From: Adlercreutzia caecimuris B7
Lineage (GTDB): Bacteria > Actinomycetota > Coriobacteriia > Coriobacteriales > Eggerthellaceae
NCBI RefSeq assembly: GCF_000403355.2
Contig: NZ_KE159646.1
Location: 1,640,258-1,704,257 of the forward strand
Reading direction: 5' to 3'
Length of the DNA: 64,000 nucleotides
Translations under genes and position numbers: made by a program
The notes under the pieces: generated by a model
Seen by the model: only the letters and a program-made list of their open reading frames with translations
Told to the model about the DNA's origin: nothing
Databases searched by the model: none
In this document: in pieces, positions 42,802 through 52,975 of the stretch
Position numbering within the stretch: position 1 is the stretch's first letter
Layout of the letters: every line of letters begins with the position of its first letter

Positions 42802-44616
42802 CTAGCCCATTCTCTCGACGGCGTCGAGCTTAATGCGCTCCACACGCGTCAGCACACTGGACGTGCGCAGCTCGGCGGCAAGAGCGCGAGCCTTGTCGCC
42901 CTGGCCCGCCTTCACATAGCAGGCCATCTCCTCGAAGCGGGCGCGACGGGCGTCCGAGTCCTGCGGCGCCGCCGCGGCAGCCTCGCCGTACAGACGGGCG
43001 GCCACGGGATAGAGCCCCTTGTCGCGCAGACCCTGGGCCTTGGCGAGGAACTCCTCGAAGCGAGCCTCGCGGGTCGAGGCGGGCGCGGGAGCCGCCGGCA
43101 CGAAATCGGCGGGGACCTCGATGCCCGGAGCGGACAGCGGCGCAGGCTCGGGCGCAACTGCAGGCGCGAGCTCCGCTGCGGGCACGGGCTCGGGCGCGGT
43201 GGGAGCGATCGCCGGTTGCGGGGCGGGAGCAGGCTGCGGGGCGATCTGCGGCTGCGCTGCGGGGGCAGGCGCGGGAACGCCTGCGATGGGGGCCGCAGAC
43301 TCCGGCGCGGCGGACGCCACGGCAAAAGCAGGCGCGGACGCAGGCGCAGGCGTGGGCTCGGGTGCGGGCTCGGGTGCGGGCTCGGGCGCGGGCGCAGGCG
43401 TGGGCTCGGGCGCGGACACAGCCGGAGCCGGCGATGCGGTCGGCACGGAAGCTGCAACAGGCGCCGCGGGGGCCTGCGAAACCGAAGACGGAACGGCCTT
43501 CGGCTTTACGGAAGCCGGCGACGCAAGCCCGCGGGCGGCCGTAAAGTCGAGGGCGAGCTGCGAATCGTCGCCCGAAGCGGGCTCTTCCGCGGTGCCGAAG
43601 ATGGCGGAGAAATCCACTTCGCCGGTGGCATTCGGATCGAGCACGGTCTTGCGCAGCTTGAAGGTCTCCTCCGCCTCGGCCTCGGGAGCGGCCACGGCCT
43701 CGGGGATGGCAGGCGCCACCGAAGCGGCTTCCACGTCCGGCTCGGGCGCCGGCTTGGCATGAGCGCCCCGACGCGGAGAGCCGAGCGGCACCAGATGAGA
43801 CGACGTCGTGCGCTTATAGGCCAGAATGGGATTGGGCACCGTCTCAGTGTCAGACACCACGAGGTAGCGCTCGTCGCCCTCGGCAAAGGGAACGGTGAGC
43901 ATCATCGTAGACGTACTGTGGGAAGGCCCTTGCGGGGGCTTGAGCGACGGAGCAACCTCCGGCTCGAAGATGCCGTCGTCGGCCTCGTTCTGCTCGATCA
44001 GATAATCCTCGATAAACGCTTCGGCCTTGGGGTCGGGGGCGGTTGCATCCGAAGGCTCGGCGACATCGGGGCCGTCGGCACACTCGACGTTCTCGTTCCG
44101 AGCCGCCTCGACAACCTCGGCAGAATCGTCCTCCTCCTGCGCCCCCTCTTCGACAGTCGGAAGCTCCTCGTCTTCGAGCTCGTAGTCCTCGACCGGCGGG
44201 CACGGACGCTGCAGCGAGCGGAACTCGTTCACCGGGTGGTTGGGGGTCACGGGCATGAGTGCGCCATCGACGCCGACGCCCGGCTTCACGGTGCGCGTCC
44301 GCGGCTCGGTCGTGCGGGCGCGTAGCGTGGGCTCCTCACGGCGCCGAGCAGCCTGAGCTGCTTTGGCCGCCTTCATCACGCCCATGTAGGCGGCAATGGG
44401 CACCACAATGCAGGCAATGGCGAAGAAGGGGGCCGACCACACCTGGGAGGCATTAATGGCGACAACCCAGAACAGGGCAGCCACCAGAGCCATCGACGCA
44501 AATGCAGCAGCAACGGCACGGCGCTGAGGCGATGTCGAGCTCAGCCGCAGGCCGATTACAAGACCTACGACGATGATCAGCACAAAAAGTGCTATGCCGA
44601 TCGAAAATTCGCCCAC
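42802..44616 (-). CDS. Membrane protein with long Pro/Ala-rich region and C-terminal repeat
   Basis: GTG at 44616 with GGAGGCGAT upstream; 604 residues. Two or three membrane helices at the N-terminus (about 5-80), then a charged acidic segment (about 130-220), a 160-residue stretch rich in Pro, Ala and Glu (about 355-520), and a C-terminal helical part (about 530-604) that could be a TPR-like unit. Followed by the VanW gene in the same operon. I do not recognise the family; the plan suggests an envelope-associated scaffold. Confidence 0.65.
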   Translation of the reverse strand: MGEFSIGIALFVLIIVVGLVIGLRLSSTSPQRRAVAAAFASMALVAALFWVVAINASQVWSAPFFAIACIVVPIAAYMGVMKAAKAAQAARRREEPTLRARTTEPRTRTVKPGVGVDGALMPVTPNHPVNEFRSLQRPCPPVEDYELEDEELPTVEEGAQEEDDSAEVVEAARNENVECADGPDVAEPSDATAPDPKAEAFIEDYLIEQNEADDGIFEPEVAPSLKPPQGPSHSTSTMMLTVPFAEGDERYLVVSDTETVPNPILAYKRTTSSHLVPLGSPRRGAHAKPAPEPDVEAASVAPAIPEAVAAPEAEAEETFKLRKTVLDPNATGEVDFSAIFGTAEEPASGDDSQLALDFTAARGLASPASVKPKAVPSSVSQAPAAPVAASVPTASPAPAVSAPEPTPAPAPEPAPEPAPEPTPAPASAPAFAVASAAPESAAPIAGVPAPAPAAQPQIAPQPAPAPQPAIAPTAPEPVPAAELAPAVAPEPAPLSAPGIEVPADFVPAAPAPASTREARFEEFLAKAQGLRDKGLYPVAARLYGEAAAAAPQDSDARRARFEEMACYVKAGQGDKARALAAELRTSSVLTRVERIKLDAVERMG

Positions 44617-44773
44617 ATCGCCTCCGTTCCTTCGCAAAATAGGCGGTCTTATCCATTGAAATGGAAGTATAGCATCCGTCAAGAAAGGCGGCACGAGAAC
44701 GTCAATTTCTCAGAACTTTAGACACAACCAGCGGATTTTCGGTGCGCCGTGCACGTATATATAAGTTCCAACA

Positions 44774-44806
44774 CGAAGGCGGCCTCCTATTCGGAGACCG
44801 CCTTCG
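44774..44806 (-). terminator. Hairpin downstream of guaB
   Basis: A 14-base stem CGAAGGCGGCCTCC/GGAGACCGCCTTCG with one mismatch and a five-base loop; the T run on the minus strand is weak. Confidence 0.5.
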
Positions 44807-44837
44807 ACAGATCAGGGCTTGCTCGTGGAGCAGTTAG

Positions 44838-46358
44838 CTAGCGCGTGTTGCTCGCGTAGGGGGCCTTGTCCTTCAGCAGCACGTCGTGGGCGCCGCCCTC
44901 CACGATGGACGTGGCGCTCACCAGCGTGAGCTTCGCCTTGTCCTGGAACTCGGGAATGGTGAGCGCGCCGCAGTTGCACATGGTGCTCTTCAGCTTCAGC
45001 AGCGTGATGGCCATGTTGTCCTTCAGGCTGCCGGCGTAGGGCACGTACGAATCGACGCCCTCCTCGAAGGAGAGGTTCTTCTTCTTGCCGCCCAAGTCGT
45101 AGCGCTGCCAGTTGCGGGCGCGGGCCGAACCCTCGCCCCAGTACTCCTTCATGTAGGTGCCGTTCACCATGACCTTGGCCGAGGGGCTCTCGTCGAAGCG
45201 GGCGAAATAGCGGCCCAGCATGACGAAGTCGGCGCCCATGGCCAGGGCGAGCGAGATGTGGTGGTCGTACACGATGCCGCCGTCGGAGCAGATGGGGATG
45301 TACACGCCGGTCTCGCGGAAGTACTCGTCACGGGCGCGGGCCACCTCGATGGTAGCCGTGGCCTGGCCGCGGCCGATGCCCTTGGTCTCGCGGGTGATGC
45401 AGATGGAGCCGCCGCCGATGCCGATCTTGATGAAGTCGGCGCCCGCGTCGGCCAGGAAGCGGAAGCCCTCGGCGTCCACCACGTTGCCCGCGCCGATCTT
45501 CACGGCATCGCCGTAGTGCTCGCGCACCCATTCGATGGTCATCTTCTGCCAATCGGAATAGCCCTCGGAGCTGTCGATGCACAGCACGTCGGCACCGGCC
45601 TCCACGAGCGCCGGAATGCGCTCGGCGTAGTCGCGGGAGTTGATGCCCGCGCCCACCATGTAGCGCTTGTGGGAGTCGAGCAGCTCATCGGGGTTGGATT
45701 TGTGGGAGTCGTAGTCCTTGCGGAACACGAGCGCCACCAGGTGATCGTCGGCGTCCACGATGGGCAGGGAGTTCAGCTTGTGCTCCCAGATGATGTCGTT
45801 GGCCTCCTTGAGGGAGGTGTCGGCCGGAGCCACCACGAGCTTCTCGCGCGGGGTCATGAAGTCGGCCACCTTCTCGGTCAGCTCCATGCGGGAGAGGCGG
45901 TAGTCGCGCTCGGTGACGATGCCGAGCAGCTTGCCATGGGCCGAACCGTCGGCGGTGACGGGCATGGTGGAGTGGCCGAACTGCTCCTTCAGGTCCACCA
46001 CCTGTTCGAGGGTCATATCCGGCGACAGGTTCGCGTCGGAGGTGACGAAGCCCGCCTTGTAGTCCTTCACGCGGGCCACCATGGCGGCCTCGTCCTCGAT
46101 GGACTGGTTGCCGTAGATGAACGACAGGCCGCCCTCGGTGGCCAGGGCCACGGCCATCTTGTCGTCGGACACGGCGGCCATGATAGCGGACACCATGGGC
46201 ACGGAAAGCTCGAGGGGGCAGTCCTCCTCGCCCTTGCGGTACTTCACCAGGGGCGTCTTCAGGCTGACCGCCGCGGGCACGCAATCGGCGGGCGTATGGC
46301 CCGGCACCAGCAGGTACTCGTTGAATGTACGGGACGGTTCCTCGAAGTAGTAGGCCAT
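44838..46358 (-). CDS. guaB: Inosine-5'-monophosphate dehydrogenase
   Basis: ATG at 46358 with AAGGAGCG upstream; 506 residues. The barrel is interrupted by a CBS pair (about residues 95-225), followed by the catalytic loop [18 protein letters not shown] with cysteine at about 320, the NAD/IMP residues in [10 protein letters not shown], and [13 protein letters not shown]. It oxidises IMP to XMP, the committed step of GMP synthesis. Single gene with its own promoter region (AT-rich, AATTGATTCATTATAGG) upstream. Confidence 0.96.
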   Translation of the reverse strand: MAYYFEEPSRTFNEYLLVPGHTPADCVPAAVSLKTPLVKYRKGEEDCPLELSVPMVSAIMAAVSDDKMAVALATEGGLSFIYGNQSIEDEAAMVARVKDYKAGFVTSDANLSPDMTLEQVVDLKEQFGHSTMPVTADGSAHGKLLGIVTERDYRLSRMELTEKVADFMTPREKLVVAPADTSLKEANDIIWEHKLNSLPIVDADDHLVALVFRKDYDSHKSNPDELLDSHKRYMVGAGINSRDYAERIPALVEAGADVLCIDSSEGYSDWQKMTIEWVREHYGDAVKIGAGNVVDAEGFRFLADAGADFIKIGIGGGSICITRETKGIGRGQATATIEVARARDEYFRETGVYIPICSDGGIVYDHHISLALAMGADFVMLGRYFARFDESPSAKVMVNGTYMKEYWGEGSARARNWQRYDLGGKKKNLSFEEGVDSYVPYAGSLKDNMAITLLKLKSTMCNCGALTIPEFQDKAKLTLVSATSIVEGGAHDVLLKDKAPYASNTR

Positions 46359-46480
46359 AGCTGTGCGCTCCTTCTTTCCACTCGGTGCCCTGGATGAATA
46401 ATTGATTCATTATAGGACGAGAGCGGGCCCCTGCGCCAGAGGCCCGCTCCGACCCGCTTTATATTTTCGCCAGCGGCCCC

Positions 46481-47278
46481 CTACCGGGCCACAGCGGCAT
46501 CCATGGCGTCGGCGTAGATGGGCGTGGCCAGGCCGAAGCCGCCGGCCACTTCGATAAGCTGGCCGGTGGTGGCAGCGCTCTCGTCGCCGAGGAAGTACAC
46601 CACGGCCGCGGCGATGTGCTCGGGTTCGGCCATACGGCCCAGCGGAATGTGGCGCAGGAAGAAGGCCTTGAACTCATCGGAGAGGTTATCGGCTACGGCA
46701 TCGGTGGCGGTCATACCCGGCGCCACGGCGTTCACGCGGATGTTGGCGCGGGCCAGCTGCACGGCCATGGACTTCGTCATATGGTTGATGGCCGCCTTCG
46801 CCGTGCCATAGGCAATCTGGCTGATGTCGGGCACGCTGCCGGCGATGGAGCTGATGTTCACGATGGAACCGCCGCCAGTCTTGACCATCTCGCGCGCCGC
46901 CGCCTGACAGCCGAGAAACACGCTGCCCGCGTTTACGTCCACTCCGCTGATGAAGTCGTCGTAGGAGGTGTTCAGCAGGTCCTTGTCCTCGGCGGGGTTC
47001 GTGCCGCCGAAGTTGTTCACAAGCCCGTCGATGCGCCCCTCGGCGGCCACTACGGTATCGATCATCGACTGGTAGCTGTCGGGTTTGGACGCGTCGTTGT
47101 ACACGCATTTCACCGCAAAGCCAGCCGCCGTCATCTCGTCGACCTCGTTCTGGGCGCGCTCCATATTGCGGGCACCGATATAGACGGTCGCCCCCTCCTG
47201 GGCGCACGCCCTCACAATGGCCGCGCCGATCCCGCGCGTGGCCGCCGTTACTACTATTACCTTGTCCTGCAGACGCAT
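46481..47278 (-). CDS. Short-chain dehydrogenase, resembles 7-alpha-hydroxysteroid dehydrogenase
   Basis: ATG at 47278 with GAAAGGAC upstream; 265 residues. Rossmann motif TAATRGIG (residues 11-18), NNFGG at 89-92, catalytic S143 or S144, Y157 and K161. The sequence from VPDISQIAYGTAKAAIN to the end (EVAGGFGLATPIY) is very like my recollection of clostridial NADP-dependent 7-alpha-hydroxysteroid dehydrogenases, which oxidise or reduce the 7-hydroxyl of bile acids. A role in fatty-acid or other alcohol metabolism cannot be excluded by eye. It stands alone between guaB and a palindromic repeat. Confidence 0.8.
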   Translation of the reverse strand: MRLQDKVIVVTAATRGIGAAIVRACAQEGATVYIGARNMERAQNEVDEMTAAGFAVKCVYNDASKPDSYQSMIDTVVAAEGRIDGLVNNFGGTNPAEDKDLLNTSYDDFISGVDVNAGSVFLGCQAAAREMVKTGGGSIVNISSIAGSVPDISQIAYGTAKAAINHMTKSMAVQLARANIRVNAVAPGMTATDAVADNLSDEFKAFFLRHIPLGRMAEPEHIAAAVVYFLGDESAATTGQLIEVAGGFGLATPIYADAMDAAVAR

Positions 47279-47406
47279 GGGGAAGTCCTTTCACGCAGCC
47301 GGACCCTCTGCCCGGCGAATAGGAAACCTCCCCATCATACGAGGGCGCTCTCCCGAAAACGGCCGTCCCTTGTCACCTGTTTCCTTCCTGAACTAAATTT
47401 CACGTA

Positions 47407-47555
47407 TTTTGGCTTGGAATCGACGGTTTTGTTACCGCACGAGCGCGAAATCGCCCCTGGCGTAATACGCCACCTGGGGAAACGGTCGCATCTGTATTAC
47501 CTGGCACCTCATTCGTGCGGCTTTTGGTAACAAAACCGTGATTTCTAAGCCAAAA
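47407..47555. repeat. Palindromic dispersed repeat, copy B
   Basis: The left end TTTTGGCTTGGAATCGACGG and the right end (ATTTCTAAGCCAAAA) form inverted repeats of about 30 bp. It shares CCTGGGGAAACGG-type internal sequence with copy C and TGTATTAC with copy A. The whole 47279-47596 intergenic stretch has no gene. Confidence 0.8.
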
Positions 47556-47596
47556 GGAGCTCCCACAGCTCGCTTCGCGCCCGCTGCCGCGGGGTC

Positions 47597-48217
47597 TCAG
47601 CTTCCGAGCAGGGGCGCCACCATAGTCGCGGCGCACAGTGCAAGCGAGGCGGCCATCGCCCCGTCTACACGGCGGCGATGCCGCTCGTAGAACGACCGCA
47701 GAAGCTCGCCCGCGTAGATCCAGGCCAGATTGCAGCCGACGCCGATGAGGGGCATCACCAACCCCGCAGCCGCCAGCGCCAGCGGGTGGTCGCTCAAGGG
47801 GAGCACGTAGGAGCACAGCGCCGTCAGGCACAGCACCAGTATCTTCACGTTGGTGATCTGCAAGAGGAAGCCCGAGGCCGCCGTGGGCTTCGCCTCGTAG
47901 AGCGCGTGCCCCTCCCGGCTGGGCGCCACCATAGTCCAGGCGAGCCAGAGCACGTAGGCCGCTCCCGCCACGGTGAGCCACCCCATCAGGCCCGACGCCA
48001 CCTGGCCTACGGTCCACACGACCAGCACCGAGGCGAACGACACCGCGTAGAAGCCGGCGATGAGCCCGTACCACTGGCGCAGCGCAAGCGTCCGGCCGTA
48101 GCGCAGCGTCGTCGCCAACGAGCAGAGGTTCGCGGGTCCCGGGGTGATGCCCTGCACGAAACAGTAGAACGCCAGCCCTGCCAAGGTGGCCGCTATCGTC
48201 ATTCCCGTTGCCTCCAT
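47597..48217 (-). CDS. LysE/RhtB-family amino-acid exporter
   Basis: ATG at 48217 with AAGGGGAG upstream; 206 residues with six membrane helices and the family motif QGITPGPANLCSLATTLRYG near the N-terminus. It exports amino acids or related compounds. Divergent from LysR (48396), with an inverted repeat TGATTGA/TCAATCA (48287-48293 and 48314-48320) in the gap that could be the operator. Confidence 0.88.
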   Translation of the reverse strand: MEATGMTIAATLAGLAFYCFVQGITPGPANLCSLATTLRYGRTLALRQWYGLIAGFYAVSFASVLVVWTVGQVASGLMGWLTVAGAAYVLWLAWTMVAPSREGHALYEAKPTAASGFLLQITNVKILVLCLTALCSYVLPLSDHPLALAAAGLVMPLIGVGCNLAWIYAGELLRSFYERHRRRVDGAMAASLALCAATMVAPLLGS

Positions 48218-48395
48218 GGGTGCTCCCCTTCCGTTGTCTTTCCGTTGGCTCTAGCATAGGACGCCACAACGCATTTGTATAATGAATGATTGAGAAGAAT
48301 ATGTTTGACTAAATCAATCAATGTTGCGTATGCTGGAGCCTGCGCGCGGCGAGGCCGACCCCCGCCCGCGAAGCGCGCCGAAGAGGAGGATCATC

Positions 48396-49304
48396 GTGGA
48401 TATCAAGTGCCTGCGCACCTTCCAAGCCGTCGTGGCCTGCGGCACCTACGCCAAGGCGGCCGACCAACTGGGCTACACCCAGTCGACGGTCACGGTGCAC
48501 ATCAAGCAGCTCGAACGCGATCTGGGGCTGCCGCTGTTCGAGCGCATCGGGCGCCGCATGGTGCTGACGCAGAAGGGGGCCGAAGCGCTTGCCCAGGCCG
48601 CCGAGATAATCGCCGCTGCCGATCGCCTGGCCGCCCTCGGCGCAGAGGAGACGGCGCTGCGGGGCACGCTGCGGGTGGATCTGGCCGAGACGCTTCTGTG
48701 CTATGCGCTCGACGAGGTGATCGCCGCGTTCCGCGAGCGCGCCCCGGGCGTGACGCTGCGCCTGCGCGACCGCACCTGCGCCCAGGTGTCCGAGAACCTG
48801 CGCGATGGCTCCTGCGATCTGGGGCTCACCTACGCCTTCGACTGGCAGCCCGAGGATTTCTCCATCGAAGAGGTGGGGCAGATTCGCACGACCCTCGTGG
48901 CCGCGCCGGGCGTATCCCTCCCCGATTTCCAGTCCGCGGGGCAGCGGGCGGAACTCCCCTTCATCATCGACGAGCCCGACAACGTGTTCCGCATCGCCCT
49001 CGAGCAAACCCTGGACGCGCGCGGCGTAATACTCGCTGAGACGATGGAACTCTGGAGTTCCCAGGCCATCAAGCGCCTCGTTGCCATGGCCATGGGCTTT
49101 TCCGTCTTCCCCCGCTTCGCTGTTGCCGACGAACTGGCGCGCGGCACCTTCGTCGAGATTCCCGACCCCTTCGGCAAGCGCACCTTCCCCGTCTACCTCG
49201 GCCACCGCAAGACCCACTGGCTCACCCCGGCCGCCCGCCTGTTCTGCGACCTCGTGCGCGAGCACTTGGCCTCTGACAACGAAAAAGCGGCCGCCTCGGG
49301 ATGA
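48396..49304 (+). CDS. LysR-family transcriptional regulator
   Basis: GTG at 48396 with GAGGAGGATC upstream; the longer frame from 48321 has no ribosome-binding site. The product is 302 residues: winged helix 1-60 (TYAKAADQLGYTQSTVTVHI), effector domain about 88-295. Probable regulator of the divergent LysE exporter, as in the classical lysG-lysE layout. Its 3' end overlaps a terminator that serves the rubrerythrin gene. Confidence 0.9.
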   Translation: MDIKCLRTFQAVVACGTYAKAADQLGYTQSTVTVHIKQLERDLGLPLFERIGRRMVLTQKGAEALAQAAEIIAAADRLAALGAEETALRGTLRVDLAETLLCYALDEVIAAFRERAPGVTLRLRDRTCAQVSENLRDGSCDLGLTYAFDWQPEDFSIEEVGQIRTTLVAAPGVSLPDFQSAGQRAELPFIIDEPDNVFRIALEQTLDARGVILAETMELWSSQAIKRLVAMAMGFSVFPRFAVADELARGTFVEIPDPFGKRTFPVYLGHRKTHWLTPAARLFCDLVREHLASDNEKAAASG

Positions 49305-49315
49305 GACGACCGCTT
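49285..49315 (-). terminator. Terminator of the rubrerythrin gene
   Basis: Stem AAGCGG.../...CCGCTT with a long loop; on the minus strand it is followed by TTTTTCG. It lies across the end of the LysR gene. Confidence 0.65.
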
Positions 49316-49340
49316 GAGTGGCGTGGTTTCCGCTGCGGAA

Positions 49341-49949
49341 TTAGAACTTGCGGAACTTGTCGGCCGGGGTGAAGCAGATGGGGCACTTCTCGAAGTCGTC
49401 GCCCTTGTGGATGTAGCCGCAGATGGGGCACAGGTAGTAGGCCTCGTCGGTGGGAGCGTCGATGTTGTTGTAGGCGTCCATGTACAGCTCGGCGTGCACG
49501 GCCTCGGCCAGCTTGGCGCGGGTGAACACCATCTCGGCCTTCTTGTTGCCCTCATCGATGGCGACCTTGATGAAGTTCGGGTACATGTCGGAGGTCTCGT
49601 AGATCTCGCCCAGGGCGCCGGCGATGAGGTTCAGGTCGGTGGCAATGCCCTCGGCCTCGGGGGCGGCGGGACGCTCGTAGCCCGGCTCCATCTCGGCGAT
49701 CACGCCGGCCTCCAGGCCGATGTGGATCTGCTCGGCGGCGCTGGTGGCCTCGAACAGGCGGGCGATCTGGTCGAAGCCCTGCTCCTTGGCGGCCACGGCG
49801 CAGGCAGCGTACTTGGCGGAAGCGCCGGTCTCGCCGCAGACGGCGGCCTTCAGGTTCTCCAGAGTGGTGCCCACCTCAGTAATGGCCTCGGGAACCACGT
49901 TGAAGTTGCTGGAGTTCTCAGCGGTAGGAATAACGTCACGCAGATTCAT
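49341..49949 (-). CDS. rbr: Rubrerythrin
   Basis: ATG at 49949 with AAGGAGCG upstream; 202 residues. A ferritin-like diiron domain (about 20-155) has ExxH pairs AEQIH and AEAVH, and a C-terminal rubredoxin domain has CPICGYIHKGDDFEKCPIC. Rubrerythrins reduce hydrogen peroxide and protect anaerobes against oxygen. The four-helix iron ligands are complete as far as can be seen. Stands alone. Confidence 0.93.
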   Translation of the reverse strand: MNLRDVIPTAENSSNFNVVPEAITEVGTTLENLKAAVCGETGASAKYAACAVAAKEQGFDQIARLFEATSAAEQIHIGLEAGVIAEMEPGYERPAAPEAEGIATDLNLIAGALGEIYETSDMYPNFIKVAIDEGNKKAEMVFTRAKLAEAVHAELYMDAYNNIDAPTDEAYYLCPICGYIHKGDDFEKCPICFTPADKFRKF

Positions 49950-50222
49950 GGAATCGCTCCTTCTGACTCGTCTTCTTGTTTCGGCCACCCGAAAATGGCA
50001 GCGATCATTATAGTACGAAGATATTGCGTGAAACCTCAAAGCAACATTTCCCGTCCCCTTTTCACAGGGGGAACACGGGAGCCGCCCGCTGACCGCGCAT
50101 AGGCTCCGCACCAAAGGCCATTATGGGTGCGCGCCCTGGATTTTCCTTGGGGACATGCCCATCCGTTGCGGTTTCGTAGCATACTGGGCCCAGCATCTGG
50201 CATCCGCGAGAAAGAGGCAGCT

Positions 50223-51695
50223 GTGGAACGAAACGTGGCCTGGAAGCAATACGACGAGACGGCCCTGGCCGAGCTGGAGGCGCTGGCCGCCGACTATATC
50301 GACTTCATTTCGGAGAACAAGACCGAGCGGGAATGCGCCACGGCAGCCATCGCCGCCGCCGAGAACGCCGGCTACGACTCCCTGGCCGACTGCATCGCCG
50401 CCGGCACCCCAGTGGGCCCGGGCAGCAAGCTGTGGGCTTGCGCCCAGGGCAAGGCCGTCGTGCTCGTGCACGTGGGCAGCGAGCCCCTGGCTGCGGGCCT
50501 GAACATCCTGGGAGCCCACATCGACTCGCCGCGCCTGGACATCAAGCAGAACCCGCTGTACGAGGCCAACGACTTCGCACTTCTGGACACCCATTACTAC
50601 GGCGGCATCAAGAACTACCAGTGGACGGCCCTGCCCCTGGCCCTGCATGGCGTGGTGGCGCAAACCGACGGCACCGTAGTCGAGGTGAACATCGGCGAGG
50701 ACCCCGCCGACCCGGTGTTCTGCGTGACCGACCTTCTGCCGCACTTGGGCACCCAGCAACTGGACAAGAAGGGCGCGAAGGTGGTGGAGGGCGAGGACCT
50801 GGACGTACTCGTGGGCAACCGCCCGCTGGTGGAGGCGGCGGCCACCAACGCGAACGCCGAAGCCTCAGCCGATGAGAGCGGCGAGACAGCGGAAGCCGCC
50901 GAAGCTACGGGCGAGACGGCCGGCAAGGGCCCGGTGAAGGCCCACGTGCTGTCGCTTCTGGCCGACAAGTACGGCATTGCCGAGGAGGACTTCCTCTCCG
51001 CCGAGCTGGAGGTAGTGCCGGCCGGTCGTGCCCGCGATTTGGGACTGGACCGCTCCATGGTCATCGGCTACGGCCAGGACGACCGCGTCTGTGCCTACAC
51101 GTCGCTGGCGGCCCAGTTGGCCCTGGGCGATGATGTGCCCGCCCGCACTGCCGTGTGCGTACTGGTGGACAAGGAGGAGATCGGCAGCGTGGGCGCCTCG
51201 GGCATGGCATCGATGTTCTTCGAGAACACCATCGCCGAGATCATGGCCCTGGCCGGAGAAGACGGTCCCTTGGCCCTGCGCCGAGCGCTGACCCGTTCCC
51301 GCATGCTGTCCTCGGACGTGTCCGCCGGCTTCGACCCGGCCTACGCGAGCGTCTACGAGGCGAAGAACTCCGCCTACCTGGGCCGCGGCCTCGTGTTCAA
51401 CAAGTACACCGGAGCCCGCGGCAAGAGCGGCTCCAACGACGCCTCGGCCGAGTACGTGGCCCTCGTGCGCCGCATCATGGACGATGCGCACGTGAGCTTC
51501 CAGACCGCCGAGCTGGGGCGCGTGGATGCGGGCGGCGGCGGAACCATCGCCTATATCCCCGCGAAGTACGGCATGGACGTCATCGATTCGGGCGTAGCCG
51601 TGCTTTCCATGCACGCCCCCTGGGAAGTGACGAGCAAGGCCGACATCTACGAGGCCCGTCGCGGCTACGAGGCCTTCCTGCGCGACGCGTCGTAA
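50223..51695 (+). CDS. M18-family aminopeptidase
   Basis: GTG at 50223 with AAAGAGG upstream; the longer frame from 50127 has no ribosome-binding site. The product is 490 residues. Zinc-binding motifs are visible: GAHIDSPRLD, DKEEIGS, and SMHAPWEV near the C-terminus. The beta-barrel insert around residues 200-240 carries an extra Glu/Ala-rich stretch (ESGETAEAAEATGETAG). M18 enzymes remove N-terminal acidic or neutral residues from peptides in the cytoplasm. Confidence 0.92.
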   Translation: MERNVAWKQYDETALAELEALAADYIDFISENKTERECATAAIAAAENAGYDSLADCIAAGTPVGPGSKLWACAQGKAVVLVHVGSEPLAAGLNILGAHIDSPRLDIKQNPLYEANDFALLDTHYYGGIKNYQWTALPLALHGVVAQTDGTVVEVNIGEDPADPVFCVTDLLPHLGTQQLDKKGAKVVEGEDLDVLVGNRPLVEAAATNANAEASADESGETAEAAEATGETAGKGPVKAHVLSLLADKYGIAEEDFLSAELEVVPAGRARDLGLDRSMVIGYGQDDRVCAYTSLAAQLALGDDVPARTAVCVLVDKEEIGSVGASGMASMFFENTIAEIMALAGEDGPLALRRALTRSRMLSSDVSAGFDPAYASVYEAKNSAYLGRGLVFNKYTGARGKSGSNDASAEYVALVRRIMDDAHVSFQTAELGRVDAGGGGTIAYIPAKYGMDVIDSGVAVLSMHAPWEVTSKADIYEARRGYEAFLRDAS

Positions 51696-51754
51696 GGGCT
51701 CGCTCCCGCATCACGCGGCGGCAGCCGCTCCGGATTCAACAACCCCGCCTATGC

Positions 51755-51783
51755 AGAAGGGCTCCCCCCCAGGGAGCCCTTCT
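51755..51783 (+). terminator. Terminator downstream of the M18 aminopeptidase gene
   Basis: Stem AGAAGGGCTCC/GGAGCCCTTCT with a C-rich loop, followed on the plus strand by CGGTTTC. Confidence 0.5.
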
Positions 51784-51861
51784 CGGTTTCATGCCGTGGC
51801 AACGTGCGCCTCTGGCACAACTGCGCCGCAACGGCGCACGGCCGTCTCGCAGCCTACACCC

Positions 51862-52725
51862 CTATTCCGCAGCCTCCTCGGCCCAGGGGCTCGCGTACAC
51901 GGCATAGCTGGCGAACTCGGGGGCGCCCACGGCGTAGATGTCGTAGTCGGCGGCCTGGCCCGGCTCGGTGTCGACGATCTTGAAGTAGCCGCCCTCGATC
52001 TTGCCGTCCTTATCGAGCAGGATCACATCGACACGGGACTGATCGGCCCCGTCGAGCTGCTCGCTCGCGGTCACCGTGCCCGTGAACTCCTTGGCGCCGA
52101 ACTCAGTGTCGGCAGCTCCCCCGTCGGCGACGGCGTACACGTCGGCCAGCTTCTGCCCGGTGGCCTGCCAAGAGCCCTCGGGGGTCTTGATGGCGAAGTC
52201 CACCGTCGCGGGCTTGGCGCTCGTCGTGGAGTCGGTGCCCTTGCTCGCCGTGGAGCCGGCCACATAGGAATAGTAATAGGTGGAATCGGGCAGCACGCCA
52301 GGCGTCTCGATGGTCTCGTCGAAGATCACGTTGCCTGCATCGTCCTTGCCGACCACTTCGATGACGGGATCCACCGCCTCGACGGTCTTGTTCGGATTCT
52401 GCACCTTCACGGCAAAGTCGACCATGCCGTTGTCAGCAGCGAACCAGCCAGAATCGACGATCTGGAGTGCAGCGGGGTTGGCTGCTTCCTGTTCGGCCGT
52501 GGCCTCATCGGCCGACTCGGCCGTCACCGCGCCGCCCTGGGCCGCCTGCTCACCAGCCTGCTGATCCTTTTGAGCATCCGCCTGCTCGACAGCCTGCGGA
52601 GCAGCTTGAGTCTGTTCGGGAGACCCCGGCACTGCAGAAGACTCCGTCGAGGAGGCGGCGCAACCCGCCAGGCTCAAGGCGAAGAGACCCGAGAGCGCCA
52701 CCATGCCCATGGTACGAATTCTCAT
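51862..52725 (-). CDS. Putative lipoprotein
   Basis: ATG at 52725; 287 residues. Signal peptide with lipobox LSLAGC (cysteine near residue 22), a Gln/Ala/Glu-rich linker (about 25-75), then a beta-rich domain with VDSGWFAADNGMVDFAVKVQ and YYYSYVAGST. The domain has the look of immunoglobulin-like surface modules. Function unknown; it is expected to be anchored on the outer face of the membrane. Confidence 0.75.
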   Translation of the reverse strand: MRIRTMGMVALSGLFALSLAGCAASSTESSAVPGSPEQTQAAPQAVEQADAQKDQQAGEQAAQGGAVTAESADEATAEQEAANPAALQIVDSGWFAADNGMVDFAVKVQNPNKTVEAVDPVIEVVGKDDAGNVIFDETIETPGVLPDSTYYYSYVAGSTASKGTDSTTSAKPATVDFAIKTPEGSWQATGQKLADVYAVADGGAADTEFGAKEFTGTVTASEQLDGADQSRVDVILLDKDGKIEGGYFKIVDTEPGQAADYDIYAVGAPEFASYAVYASPWAEEAAE

Positions 52726-52975
52726 ATCAATCACCATTCCCTTGCTTTCGAATCGCTTTCCCTCACGGGATGCGTGTCCTTCGTTGAGCACGCAAGTAAA
52801 TGATGAGGGCGCACCACGCGCAACGGCAGCTCGCAGAGCCTTCGTCACGGCTGCGCCATGGGATTGTTTTCGTTGAAATGGTGGCGTTACACGGGGGAAA
52901 TGCGCACCTTCCCTCTCATGGTTAACGTCATGTCAACCCCATGGTTCCCGCCCGGCCGCACGGAATGCCGCGAAT

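Noticed and set aside
40894-44325. 1143-residue open frame on the plus strand
   Set aside because: Low-complexity Arg/Gly/Leu sequence opposite the PRC-barrel, VanW and Pro/Ala-rich genes; no family features.
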